Origin: Allopusillimonas sp048270225
GTDB taxonomy: Bacteria > Pseudomonadota > Gammaproteobacteria > Burkholderiales > Burkholderiaceae_B
DNA length: 64,000 nucleotides
Reading direction: 5' to 3'
Assembly: GCA_048270225.1 (NCBI GenBank)
Contig: JBLWTG010000002.1
Coordinates: forward strand, 515,456-579,455
Shown: one piece after another, positions 9,307-19,305 of the stretch
How the letters are laid out: each line of letters starts with the position of its first letter
Numbering within the stretch: the first letter of the stretch is position 1
The notes under the pieces: generated by a model
Seen by the model: only the letters and a program-made list of their open reading frames with translations
Databases searched by the model: none
What the model was told of the DNA's origin: nothing
Position numbers and translations under genes: made by a program

Positions 9307-10665
9307 CTACAGCTCGCCGTAGGAGTGCAGCCCCGACAGGAACATGTTTACCCCAAGGAAGGCAAAGCTGGTGATCAGCAGCCCGCCCAGCGCCCAATAG
9401 GCCGCCATCGTGCCACGCAGGCCTTTCATGAGCCGCATGTGCAGCCAGGCAGCGTAATTGAGCCAGACGATCAGCGCCCAGGTTTCCTTGGGATCCCACT
9501 GCCAGTAGGTGCCCCAGGCGTCCGCCGCCCAGAGGGCGCCAAGAATCGTCGCGACCGTAAAGAAGGCGAAGCCGACCGCAATCGCCCGATACATGATGTC
9601 GTCGAGAATCTCCAGCGACGGCAGCTTTTCGGAGATGGGGCCGCGCAAGGCCAGAATCAGGCCCACAATGATGGCGCCTATGCCGAAATAAATCATCCAG
9701 GTGGCAGACAGCTCGCGAGAGCCGAACACCATGGGCTCGGCACAGAGCACCGCGCCCAGGACGAACAAGGGTGCCAGCTTGGCCAAGGAGCGCGTCTGGC
9801 CGTGCTCTTTGATCAGATAGGCGAACCCCACCATGGCTGCCAGGGAGAATGTGCCGTACCCGATGAAGTTGGCCGGCACGTGCAGCTTCATCCACCAGCT
9901 TTTGAGAGCGGGAACAAGCGGCTGAATCTGGAAGGCATCACGCGTGAACGAATACCACAGCAGAAATACCACCGCCGAGCTGATGACCATCAGCACAAAA
10001 CCGCCCAGGGCTCGTGTGGCGTAGCGGCGCTCATAGTAAAGATAGAACAGCGCGGTGATCAGCGAAAACAGGACAAAGACTTCGTAGAGATTACTGACGG
10101 GGATATGGCCGATATCCGGACCCAGCAAATGGCCTTCGCGCCAGCGCACCAGCATTCCGGTCAGGCCCGCATAAACGGCGCTCCACGTAAAGACAGTGCC
10201 CAGCCAAGCCGCGGTTTTGCTGAAAATACCGATCCAATAGCAGACCATGGCCAGCACAAAGAGCGAGCACATCCACAAAATGGCCGACTGCGAGGAAAAC
10301 AGGTATTTCAGAAGGAATACGCTTTCCGCGCGCGACAGATCGCCTTGCTGCAACCCGCCGCCGCCGCTGTACAGCCAGATCGCAAACAGAGCGCTCAGGC
10401 CGCCCGCGATCATGAGCGTGCGCAGGGGTCGCCACAGCCAGGCCAACCAACTACAGACCAGCACGCCTCCGCACAGGATGAGTTTTTCGTAGTAATCCAT
10501 GCTCGCGCCCAGATTTGCCAGGGCATACGCGGCGCCGGCGGCGAGCAGCAGGAAAAACCCGATATCCGACCAATCCGGCTTGCCACGCCGGCCGCGTGCG
10601 TCTCCACTCGCAGTCATGGACTCCTGCCACATCGGTGCGGAAGCTTGCATAGTGGTCTCGGACAT
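9307..10665 (-). CDS. ccsA: Cytochrome c biogenesis protein CcsA (ResC), system II haem handling
   Basis: Integral membrane protein that with ResB (Ccs1) exports haem and attaches it to apocytochrome c. The diagnostic haem-binding motif WGTYWQWDPKETW (WWD domain) is present near the C-terminal third, with flanking membrane helices and conserved histidines. I place the start at 10665 (452 residues), where GAGAGG precedes the ATG. The longer open frame to 10716 runs into resB and lacks such a site. It begins 10 bp after the resB stop, so the two are co-transcribed. In this orientation the order is cytochrome c4, resB, ccsA. Confidence 0.95.
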   Translation of the reverse strand: MSETTMQASAPMWQESMTASGDARGRRGKPDWSDIGFFLLLAAGAAYALANLGASMDYYEKLILCGGVLVCSWLAWLWRPLRTLMIAGGLSALFAIWLYSGGGGLQQGDLSRAESVFLLKYLFSSQSAILWMCSLFVLAMVCYWIGIFSKTAAWLGTVFTWSAVYAGLTGMLVRWREGHLLGPDIGHIPVSNLYEVFVLFSLITALFYLYYERRYATRALGGFVLMVISSAVVFLLWYSFTRDAFQIQPLVPALKSWWMKLHVPANFIGYGTFSLAAMVGFAYLIKEHGQTRSLAKLAPLFVLGAVLCAEPMVFGSRELSATWMIYFGIGAIIVGLILALRGPISEKLPSLEILDDIMYRAIAVGFAFFTVATILGALWAADAWGTYWQWDPKETWALIVWLNYAAWLHMRLMKGLRGTMAAYWALGGLLITSFAFLGVNMFLSGLHSYGEL

Positions 10666-10675
10666 AGATAACCTC

Positions 10676-12721
10676 TCAGGTTGCGAGACGCGTAAACGCG
10701 TCTTTGAAGCGATCAAACTCGTGATTGAAGTCCAGCGTGCGCCGTTGCGATGTCATGGCTGCAAACACTTGCGCGCCGCTGCCCTGCCGCTTGATCCAGA
10801 CCCATACCCTACGATCACGAATGTAGAACATCGAAAACACCCCCATGACCAGCAGCAGGCAACCCAGGTACACGGTGTTTTTGCCCGGACTGCGCGCCAC
10901 CTGGAATACACTGGCCTGCACCTGATCGAAGTTCTTGAGCGTCATGAGTACAGGCGCCGGGTAGTCAGGCAGGTTGGCCAGGGCCAGCAAGGCGGTTTGT
11001 ATCCATTTATCGGCCTGGGCGCCGGCGTCGCCCTCGTGTTGGACCACAGGAATGTTATTTCGTTCTCTAACAATATCGCGCAATTCAGCCAATGACAACT
11101 GAATCATGGGCACGGCAAAACCCAGCACCTTTTCGCGATCCTGCTCCGGCACCCGTTCAATAACACCGTTAAAGCCCGATTTGCGGAAGGTTTCCAGCGC
11201 GCCCTGCGCCGCTTTCTCCAGCAAAGGCTGCTGAATCTGACTGGTGGCGTTCTTTTCCGCGAAACGTTGCGCGGCCAGCCTGACCAGCGACGCATCGGCC
11301 AGTCCGGCCCGCAGCAGCATGAACTCCTTCATCGAACCATTGGCATCGGCCGGAATCCGCAAATAGCGGTAAGGCTGGGCTTCCGAACTGCGTACGCCCA
11401 TGAGGAACACCATGCCGCCGTCCAGCGGCATGGGCAGCATATAGCTGGTGTACTCGTGCGACTGGCCATCGGCGCCGGTGATCTTGTACTGAATGCTGGG
11501 GCCTACGTTGCGCAGGTTTTCGTTCTTGGCGCCGGCTGCACTGCCCGTGACGGAGGCGACATGCTCGAACATGGCCTTGGGCTGTGGCGCGGCGTCGGTG
11601 CCCATGTTTTCGACATTGATGACACGCAGGCCCGTGAACTCCACGCTCAGCGGCTGCTTTGCGCCATCGCTGCCCTGTGTGATCTCGGCGCCTTCGCCTA
11701 TCTTGCCCTTGACGTCGAAAGCCTGGCTGCGTGGACCGGACAAGGGATACCCGGTCAGCTGGACAGCGCTGCCGCCGTCATCGAAGCTGGACTGGTAGAC
11801 GGTCACGCCCTTATAGCGCAAAGGCTCATTGACCTCGATGGTCTTGCTGAAGGACTTGCCCGACTCGGGATCCGTGACTTCGACCTCGCTCTTGAAGCTG
11901 CTGGGCATGCCGGTGGAATAATAATCCACCATGAACTTCTTCAGTTTCAGCACGAAAGGCAACGGCTGCACCAGCACGCCCTCGCCGACCGCCACGATGC
12001 CGGTGCTGCTCTGCGAACCTTCGGGCACCATCATATTGGCGCGAAAGCTAGGGTTGGCGCCCGACAGGCGGCCCGAGGGCGGCACTTGGGAAATCAGCAT
12101 ATTCTGCGTGATGGGATGCTTGCCTCCCAGCCACACCTGCAGCCGCACCGGCAGCTCGCTGTCCAACAGGCCGCCGATACAGATGATGACAATGGCCGAA
12201 TGAGCAAAGATATAACCCAGCCGGTTGGCGCTGCCTTTCTTGGCGGCGATCATGACACCCGCTTCTTCCTGGCGTATCTTGTAGCGGTAGCCGTGTTGCT
12301 TGAGCCAGCCCTGAGCGCGCGTCTGCATGACATCCGCCGGCACCGTGCTGTCGAGCTCGACGCGGTGGTGAAAAGCCCGCAAGCTGCCGGCGCGCACGTA
12401 CTCCCGGAAGGACTGCGCGTCACGCAGCATTTTGGGCGCATTGCGCACCAGGCAGATGGAGGTGGACACCACCAGAAAGGTCATGATCAGCAAAAACCAC
12501 CAGCTGTTGTATATCTGCCAGATCGAAAACTTGTCGAACACGCCAAACCAGAAGGGCCCGAACTGATCGATATAGTTATTGGCCGGCTGGTTTTGCTGGA
12601 GCACCGTGCCTATCAGGCTGGCAACGCAGATAAACATCAGCAAACTGACTGCAAAACGCATGGAACCCAAGAGTTCCGTCAGGTCGGCAACAAGTCTGCG
12701 TGCAGAAGAAGAATGGCTCAC
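10676..12721 (-). CDS. resB: Cytochrome c biogenesis protein ResB (Ccs1)
   Basis: Partner of CcsA in system II cytochrome c maturation. The 681 residues contain N-terminal membrane segments (SLLMFICVASLIGTVL and a second helix with WWFLLIMTFLVVS), a third near residue 170 (IFAHSAIVIICIGGLL), a large periplasmic domain and a last helix near the C-terminus (VYLGCLLLVMGVFSMFY). The motif NxxFxxLY is not obvious, but the overall ResB layout and linkage to ccsA are clear. A terminator lies between the cytochrome c4 gene and this one, so it probably has its own promoter. Confidence 0.94.
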   Translation of the reverse strand: MSHSSSARRLVADLTELLGSMRFAVSLLMFICVASLIGTVLQQNQPANNYIDQFGPFWFGVFDKFSIWQIYNSWWFLLIMTFLVVSTSICLVRNAPKMLRDAQSFREYVRAGSLRAFHHRVELDSTVPADVMQTRAQGWLKQHGYRYKIRQEEAGVMIAAKKGSANRLGYIFAHSAIVIICIGGLLDSELPVRLQVWLGGKHPITQNMLISQVPPSGRLSGANPSFRANMMVPEGSQSSTGIVAVGEGVLVQPLPFVLKLKKFMVDYYSTGMPSSFKSEVEVTDPESGKSFSKTIEVNEPLRYKGVTVYQSSFDDGGSAVQLTGYPLSGPRSQAFDVKGKIGEGAEITQGSDGAKQPLSVEFTGLRVINVENMGTDAAPQPKAMFEHVASVTGSAAGAKNENLRNVGPSIQYKITGADGQSHEYTSYMLPMPLDGGMVFLMGVRSSEAQPYRYLRIPADANGSMKEFMLLRAGLADASLVRLAAQRFAEKNATSQIQQPLLEKAAQGALETFRKSGFNGVIERVPEQDREKVLGFAVPMIQLSLAELRDIVRERNNIPVVQHEGDAGAQADKWIQTALLALANLPDYPAPVLMTLKNFDQVQASVFQVARSPGKNTVYLGCLLLVMGVFSMFYIRDRRVWVWIKRQGSGAQVFAAMTSQRRTLDFNHEFDRFKDAFTRLAT

Positions 12722-12739
12722 GGAAGATGCTTCATAAAA

Positions 12740-12768
12740 AAGGGGGCGCCTGCTACAGCCTCCCCCTT
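12740..12768 (-). terminator. Terminator downstream of the cytochrome c4 gene
   Basis: On the minus strand a stem of AGGGGG pairing with CCCCCT is followed by a run of six T. It sits 50-79 bp past the cytochrome c4 stop and just upstream of resB, suggesting that part of the transcription stops before resB. Confidence 0.7.
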
Positions 12769-12818
12769 GTTTGCTAGTTTATGGCGCTAGAGGCGTTATG
12801 CCCGCGACAGGCGCATGA

Positions 12819-13523
12819 TCAGCGCAGACCGGCAGCGTAGTCAGCCACTGCGGCGATATCCGAGTCTGACATGCGGTCAGCGATATCGTGCATGATAGCG
12901 CCGTTATGACGATCACCGCTACGGAACAGCTTGAGCTGCGTGGCCAGATACTCAGGATGCTGTCCGGACAGACGAGGGAATTTGCCAGGCACGCCGGCGC
13001 CGTTGGGCGAGTGACAGCCCGCACAGGCCGGTACGCGGCGATCAGGCAGGCCGCCACGCCAGATCTGCTGGCCGCGCTCCATGGTTGCTTCGTTGGTCGC
13101 CGTGCCGGCGGTATCGGGATTGAGGGGCTGCTGAGAAAGATAATAGGCGATGTTCTGCTTGTCCGCCTCGGTGAGCGCGGAAGCGAAAGGCGTCATGACC
13201 GATGCAGCGCCATCGGCGCCGCCGCGCGCAGGCGGGGTTTTTTCGTCTTTAGGCGCAAAATCGTGCAATTGCTTGACGAGGTATTCGTGAGGCATCGCCG
13301 CCAGATTGGGATTGAGCGGGATGGTGCTGTTGCCTGCTGCCCCATGGCAGCTCGCACAGGCCAGGATGCCGCGGGCAGCGTCGCCATTGGCGAAAAGCTG
13401 TTCGCCCTTGGCTGCGTCGGGCTTGGCCGCGCCCTGGTGGTCAGCCGCATGGGCCAGCGAAATGATGGAAGAACCCAGCATTAAGCCGCTGGCCATGACG
13501 ATACTGGAAAGCATGTGCTTCAT
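12819..13523 (-). CDS. Dihaem cytochrome c4
   Basis: Periplasmic electron carrier with two class-I c-type domains. A signal peptide (MKHMLSSIVMASGLML, cleavage near AHA-AD) is followed by the first haem site CASCH and the second CAGCH; each domain ends with a Met-containing axial-ligand region. The size, 234 residues, fits cytochrome c4. The start at 13523 was chosen because GAGG precedes it and the signal peptide starts there; the longer frame to 13589 adds an implausible leader. Its placement next to resB-ccsA fits, since it is a substrate of that system. It probably feeds a terminal oxidase. Confidence 0.93.
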   Translation of the reverse strand: MKHMLSSIVMASGLMLGSSIISLAHAADHQGAAKPDAAKGEQLFANGDAARGILACASCHGAAGNSTIPLNPNLAAMPHEYLVKQLHDFAPKDEKTPPARGGADGAASVMTPFASALTEADKQNIAYYLSQQPLNPDTAGTATNEATMERGQQIWRGGLPDRRVPACAGCHSPNGAGVPGKFPRLSGQHPEYLATQLKLFRSGDRHNGAIMHDIADRMSDSDIAAVADYAAGLR

Positions 13524-13679
13524 GAATACCTCGACGATCGGTGTTCGATCCGGGTGCCACAGACACCACGATGACGACGCCACTTCCACTCAAAAGAGGA
13601 TCTCAAGGAAAATGACGCAACTGTTTCAAACCTGCGATTATACAATAGCGGTTGACTCTAACCGAGCAGGTACCCCTCC

Positions 13680-14299
13680 GTGTCTATTTTGCATCGCGCC
13701 TCATTTACCATTTCGGCCGCCCGCCTTGATCAGCTTCCCCCGCCCACGACGGCGGAGGTCTGTTTCGTCGGGCGCTCCAACGCGGGCAAATCGTCGGCCA
13801 TCAACGTTCTGACGAACCAGCGCAGGCTGGCCTACTCCAGCAAAACGCCGGGCCGTACGCGGCTCATCAATATCTTCGGCATTCCCGACCCCATCGAACC
13901 CGGCTCCCACCTGGGATTCCTGGTGGACCTGCCCGGCTATGGCTATGCCTCGGTCGCCCGCGAGGCCCGCGAAGAATGGGCCGACGTACTGGGCGGCTAT
14001 CTGCGCGACCGCGCCTCGCTGGCTGGCATCGTGATGCTGATCGATATCCGCCGCGGCGTAACGGAGATGGATCGCCGGCTGGCAGACTGGGTCGCCCCCA
14101 CAGGGCGGCCGGTACTCGCGCTGCTGACCAAGGCCGACAAATTCGCCTACGGACAACGCATCAAGGCCGTGGCGGCCGTCCGCAAGGAACTGGCCGACAT
14201 CGGCGCCCTCAATGCCCTGCCATTCTCTGCCACCCACCGCATCGGCATCGAAGAAGCCGCAAAACACATCGAAAACTGGATTTCCCCAAAGGTCGTACC

Positions 14300-14303
<4 letters not shown>
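13680..14303 (+). CDS. engB: Ribosome biogenesis GTP-binding protein EngB (YsxC/YihA)
   Basis: Essential GTPase of the TrmE-Era-EngA-EngB class that acts in large-subunit assembly. The 207-residue protein shows G1 GRSNAGKSS, the G2 threonine in KTPGRTR, G3 DLPGYGYA and G4 TKADK. Translation starts at GTG. The stop overlaps the hemB GTG start (GTGA), so the two genes are translationally coupled. It is divergent from the cytochrome c4 gene across 156 bp, where a TACAAT -10-like box lies at 13641-13646. Confidence 0.95.
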
Positions 14304-15316
<1,013 letters not shown>

Positions 15317-15331
15317 TCACAGTCCGTGCGC

Positions 15332-16486
15332 TCAAGCGCCGGACGTATCCGGCGCGGGCTTCACCACAGCGTTATGCTCGCCAAAGGCAGGCGGCAAATG
15401 CCTGAAGGTCGCAGGCGTGCGCGACAGCTTGATGGGCGACGCAATGGCGCGATAATCCCCCCGCTCCAGCACCATGCCGCGATGCCGGGTATGCGGATGC
15501 TGCAGCAACTGCTCCACGTTCAAGACCGGCGCCGCCGGCACACCTTTTTTCAGCAAGGTCTGCGCCAGCGTCGCTGCGTCATGCCCGCTGAGCAAAGGCG
15601 TGAGCATCCCCCTGAGCGCATCGCGGTGCTCGAGGCGATCGGCATTGTTCAGAAAACGCGCATCGCGGCTCAGTTCCGGCTCTCCCAGCGCGTCGGTCAA
15701 CAAGGCAAACTGACGGTTATTGCCAATCGCCAGGAAAATCTCACCGTCACCTGTCGCAAACGACTCATAAGGCGAAATATTGGGATGCGCATTGCCAGTC
15801 CGCTGCGGTATCTTGCCGCTCAGGAAATAATTGGCCGCGTGCGGATGCAGCAATGAAATAGCGCAATCAAACAGCGTAATGTCCAGAAACTGCCCGCGAC
15901 CGCTACGATGCCGCTCATTGATCGCCATCAGCACCGCCAGGGCCGCATTCAGCCCAGTCACCATATCCACCACCGGCAGGCCCACGCGCGTCGGCTCGCC
16001 GTCCGCATCGCCATTCACACTCATCAGACCGCACATGGCCTGCGCGCAGGCGTCGTAGCCCGGCAGCCCGCCCAAAGGGCCATCCGCGCCAAAGCCGCTG
16101 ATACGGCAATGCACAAGACGCGGAAACGCGTCCCGCAGCACCTCCTGGCCCAGTCCCCATTTTTCCAGCGTGCCGGGCTTGAAGTTCTCGACCAGCACAT
16201 CCGCATCCTGCAACATGGCCTTCAGAAATGACTGGCCCTCGGGCGTCGACAGATCAAGCGATAGTCCGTACTTGTTGCGGTTGACGCCCAGAAAGTACGA
16301 AGCCGTGCCATCCAGGAAAGGAGGCCCCCATCCGCGGGTTTCGTCACCGGCGGGCGGTTCGATCTTGAACACCTCGGCGCCATGATCCGCCAATATCTGG
16401 GTGCAGTACGGGCCGCCCAGCACACGGGAGAGGTCCACGACCTTGCAGCCTTGCAGTGCACCCGGCGTTGCAGCATGCTCACTCAT
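15332..16486 (-). CDS. CaiB/BaiF family CoA-transferase (class III)
   Basis: Family III CoA-transferases move CoA between carboxylic acids without a ping-pong glutamyl-CoA on free acid. The 384-residue protein starts with the family N-terminus LQGCKVVDLSRVLGGPYC, then ADHGAEVFKIEPPAGDETRGWGPP, the LDLSTPEG segment and ENFKPGTLEKWG, and has the expected catalytic Asp region near PGYDACAQAM. The start at 16486 skips 16 unlikely upstream residues. It starts 5 bp after the Bug gene, so it is the last gene of an acyl-CoA dehydrogenase-Bug-CaiB operon, presumably activating the acid imported by that system. The substrate is unknown. Confidence 0.92.
   Translation of the reverse strand: MSEHAATPGALQGCKVVDLSRVLGGPYCTQILADHGAEVFKIEPPAGDETRGWGPPFLDGTASYFLGVNRNKYGLSLDLSTPEGQSFLKAMLQDADVLVENFKPGTLEKWGLGQEVLRDAFPRLVHCRISGFGADGPLGGLPGYDACAQAMCGLMSVNGDADGEPTRVGLPVVDMVTGLNAALAVLMAINERHRSGRGQFLDITLFDCAISLLHPHAANYFLSGKIPQRTGNAHPNISPYESFATGDGEIFLAIGNNRQFALLTDALGEPELSRDARFLNNADRLEHRDALRGMLTPLLSGHDAATLAQTLLKKGVPAAPVLNVEQLLQHPHTRHRGMVLERGDYRAIASPIKLSRTPATFRHLPPAFGEHNAVVKPAPDTSGA
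15336..15355. other. 8-bp inverted repeat at the hemB/CaiB convergent junction
   Basis: GCGCCGGA and TCCGGCGC flank a 4-base loop inside the last codons of the CoA-transferase gene, 19 bp after the hemB stop. It has no T-run. It may act as a weak terminator for hemB. Confidence 0.35.
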
Positions 16487-16491
16487 CTCAA

Positions 16492-17469
16492 TCAATCCAG
16501 TGAAATATTCGCGCTGTGGATAACGGCAGCCCATTTATCGACTTCGCTGTTGATGAAGCGGGAAAGGCCCGCCGGCGTTTTATCGTCCGCCTGGACGATA
16601 CCCTGGCTTTCCAGAGTCGCCTTGACGCCCGGGTCGGCCATCGCCTGACCAAAGGCGGCATTCAGTTTTGTGACGATGGGCTCGGGCGTACCAGCCGGCG
16701 CAACGATGCCAAAGAACACGCTGACGTCATAACCGGTCAGTCCTTGCTCGGCCAGCGTCGGCAGATCGGGCAGGGCGGTCGAGCGTTGCGCGCTGGCCAG
16801 CCCGATCGGCCGCAACGTACCGGCTTTTACGTGCGGCAGCGCCGTCATGATGTCGGTAAACGCCATGGATACCTGCCCACCCAGCAGATCGTTCAGTGCG
16901 GGTCCCGTGCCCCGATAGGGCACATGCAGAATGGAGGTTCCCGCCATCTCGTTGAACAGCACGCCCGCAAGATGCGACGAGGCGCCATTGCCAGACGATG
17001 CAAACGACAAGGCATCGGGATTTTTCCTGGCATAGGCAATCAATTCCTTCAGATCGCTTGCCGGCACCTTGGGATTGAGCACAAGAATATTGGGCAGATG
17101 CCCTATGCGCGTAATGGGTGCGAAGCTGGTGCGCGGATCATAGCCAAGCTTTTTGTACAGGCTCACGTTGATGGCCAGCGGGCCCGAAGTGCCGAACAAT
17201 ATCGTATAGCCGTCCGGCGCCGCATTTGCCACGTACTCGGAGCCGATATTGCCGCCTGCACCCGCCTTGTTCTCCACAATCACAGGCTGGCCCAGCGGCT
17301 TGCCGATCGCATCGGCCAGACGACGCGCCAGGGCGTCCGTGGGCCCGCCAGGCGGGAAGGGCACAATCAGCTTCACAGGCTGACTCGGATAGGCCTGGGC
17401 GCTGTATGCGGGCGCCGCGCCCAGCACGCCCATGGCGGACATCATCAGGGATATCAGTAGTTTTTTCAT
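16492..17469 (-). CDS. Tripartite tricarboxylate transporter (Bug family) substrate-binding protein
   Basis: Periplasmic binding protein of the TctC/Bug family, very abundant in Bordetella-like bacteria. The signal peptide (MKKLLISLMMSAMGVLGAA, cleavage near AYSA) is followed by the family motif VKLIVPFPPGGPTDALAR, then VENKAGAGGNIG and the later PTLAEQG segment. The 325-residue start at 17469 has GGAGAG at a good distance. No TctA or TctB membrane partner is nearby, so it is an orphan receptor. It lies between an acyl-CoA dehydrogenase and a CoA-transferase, suggesting that it captures the carboxylate these enzymes process. Confidence 0.94.
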   Translation of the reverse strand: MKKLLISLMMSAMGVLGAAPAYSAQAYPSQPVKLIVPFPPGGPTDALARRLADAIGKPLGQPVIVENKAGAGGNIGSEYVANAAPDGYTILFGTSGPLAINVSLYKKLGYDPRTSFAPITRIGHLPNILVLNPKVPASDLKELIAYARKNPDALSFASSGNGASSHLAGVLFNEMAGTSILHVPYRGTGPALNDLLGGQVSMAFTDIMTALPHVKAGTLRPIGLASAQRSTALPDLPTLAEQGLTGYDVSVFFGIVAPAGTPEPIVTKLNAAFGQAMADPGVKATLESQGIVQADDKTPAGLSRFINSEVDKWAAVIHSANISLD

Positions 17470-17511
17470 CGTTGTCTCTCCACTATGTTTTGGAATGGCG
17501 GCCGCCTGCAA

Positions 17512-19203
17512 TCAGGCACAGGCCTGAAGCAGCGCGCCGTAGTCAAGTTCGTCATCCTGGACCGCGCAGGGGTCGCGCGGCGCCAGTTTGTGCAGCAGAA
17601 TCAGATCGGCCAGTTGGCCGCGTGATGCCAGGTCCGGCTGTCCCGCCTCCTGACGCATTGCCGCCAGCGACACCACGTTGTACAGTGCCGATGCCGCCTG
17701 ACGCGCCAGTGCGGAGTTGTCCTCAGCTGCAGCACGCTGCGCCAGCGCAAAGGCCTTGTCCAGGCTCTCTTGCTGGCGCTGGGCCAACGAATCCCGGCAT
17801 GGCGCACCGTCGGCCAGCAGGCTGGCCACATGTGCCCGCAATGCGCTCAGACAATCGTTCCTGCGGATCGCACGCAGCACATCGAGCGCAACAATATTGC
17901 TCGTTCCTTCCCAGATCGACCCCAGATGGGCATCGCGCATCAGCCTGGGCTCAACCCACTCCTCGATATAGCCGCAGCCGCCCCTGACCTCCATGGCGTC
18001 CCCCGTCACTTTTCTTGCATCGCGGCAAGCGCGGAACTTGATCAAGGGCGTGAGGATGCGGGCCAGGGCTTTGGCCGACGCATCACCCTGGTCGGCCCGG
18101 GCCAGCGCCGCCGCTGTCTGGAACATGACAGAGCGCGCCTGCTCGGCCGACACGATCATTTTCATCAATTGCTTTTGCATCAGCGGCATATCGATCAGTC
18201 GGCGGCCAAACGCGCGCCGGTTGCGCGCCACAAACACCGCCTCGCCGACCGCGCGGCGCATCAACCCGGCGGCCCGCATGCCATTGGAAAGGCGAGAATT
18301 GTTGATCATATCGGCCATCTGCTGGAAACCGCGGCCCCGCTCACCCACCAGCCAGCCCTGCGCGCCCTCAAGGCGAATCTCTCCGCTGGCCATTGAGCGC
18401 GTGCCCAGCTTGTCCTTCAGACGCAGGATCCGGTAGTGGTTCATCGACCCATCCGGCAGCGTGCGCGGCAGCAGGAACAGGGATACGCCGGCCAGGCCCT
18501 GGGCGTCCTCGCTGCGAGCCAGCACCATGGCAAACCCCGCATCAGGATTGGAGCAGAACCATTTATCGCCGTACAGCTTCCATTGTCCATCCGGCTGTGC
18601 AACAGCCTGCACCTCGGTTGCGCTGACATCCGAGCCCGCAGCCTGCTCAGTCATGAACATCGCACCCTGGCGCAACTCATCAAAATCGAGCGCCGTCACC
18701 TGCGGAAGCACCTGCGCCACCAGCGCCGGATCGCCATATTTTCTCAGCGTGCGGGCCAGCGAGTCCGTCATGCTGACCGGACAGCACAAGCCGAACTCCG
18801 CCTGCACGAACACATAGGTGAGCGCATATTTCGCGATGGGCGGCATCGGTTCATTCCAGCCGAGCACGCCTGGCCGATGAGACATCGCGGCCAGGCCATA
18901 CTGGCTGTAGGCGATGCGCTCAAGCTCCACATAGGCCGGATGCTTGTCCAGGCGGGACTCATCCTCGCCCCGGCGGTTACGCACCGACAGTGTGGGCGGG
19001 TGCTGATCAGCCACACGCGCCAGCTCATCGAGTGTGCCGCCGGCCAGGCGGCCCAGCTCAACGAAATGCGGCAATAGGTGCACAAACAATGCCGGCGGCA
19101 GATAAGCCTTCAGCATGGCGCGGGCATAGGGATCTGATTCAAACAGATTGACCCCGAACGCATCAGGGATATTGGAGACGGAAGGCGAAGTGCTAGGGCT
19201 CAT
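17512..19203 (-). CDS. AidB-like acyl-CoA dehydrogenase
   Basis: FAD flavoprotein of the acyl-CoA dehydrogenase superfamily. At 563 residues it is longer than ordinary members (about 380) and has the AidB-type layout. It shows CCPVSMTDSLART, the FAD loop FMTEQAAGSDVSATEV, WFCSNPDAGFAMVLAR, and near the C-terminus GGCGYIEEW with SIWEGTSNIVALDVLRA, which is very close to the AidB pattern. It may oxidise an unusual acyl-CoA or, as for AidB, have lost that function. It is the first gene of the operon with the Bug protein and the CoA-transferase, which favours a catabolic role. The start has only a weak ribosome-binding site. Confidence 0.88.
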   Translation of the reverse strand: MSPSTSPSVSNIPDAFGVNLFESDPYARAMLKAYLPPALFVHLLPHFVELGRLAGGTLDELARVADQHPPTLSVRNRRGEDESRLDKHPAYVELERIAYSQYGLAAMSHRPGVLGWNEPMPPIAKYALTYVFVQAEFGLCCPVSMTDSLARTLRKYGDPALVAQVLPQVTALDFDELRQGAMFMTEQAAGSDVSATEVQAVAQPDGQWKLYGDKWFCSNPDAGFAMVLARSEDAQGLAGVSLFLLPRTLPDGSMNHYRILRLKDKLGTRSMASGEIRLEGAQGWLVGERGRGFQQMADMINNSRLSNGMRAAGLMRRAVGEAVFVARNRRAFGRRLIDMPLMQKQLMKMIVSAEQARSVMFQTAAALARADQGDASAKALARILTPLIKFRACRDARKVTGDAMEVRGGCGYIEEWVEPRLMRDAHLGSIWEGTSNIVALDVLRAIRRNDCLSALRAHVASLLADGAPCRDSLAQRQQESLDKAFALAQRAAAEDNSALARQAASALYNVVSLAAMRQEAGQPDLASRGQLADLILLHKLAPRDPCAVQDDELDYGALLQACA

Positions 19204-19276
19204 GGCGGCTCACATGACTTGATTTAAATCATCTTAGAGCGCACCATTCATTCAAACAAATACCGTTTTTATTACC

Positions 19277-19299
19277 ATCTATACCGAACAAATATAGAT
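19277..19299. promoter_or_regulatory. LysR-type operator (dyad with T-N11-A)
   Basis: ATCTATA and TATAGAT are separated by 9 bp, a perfect 7-9-7 dyad containing a T-N11-A core, in the 102-bp gap between divergent lysR and acyl-CoA dehydrogenase genes. It ends 6 bp before the lysR ATG, so binding would repress the regulator's own gene. Confidence 0.65.
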
Positions 19300-19305
19300 A
19301 ACACT

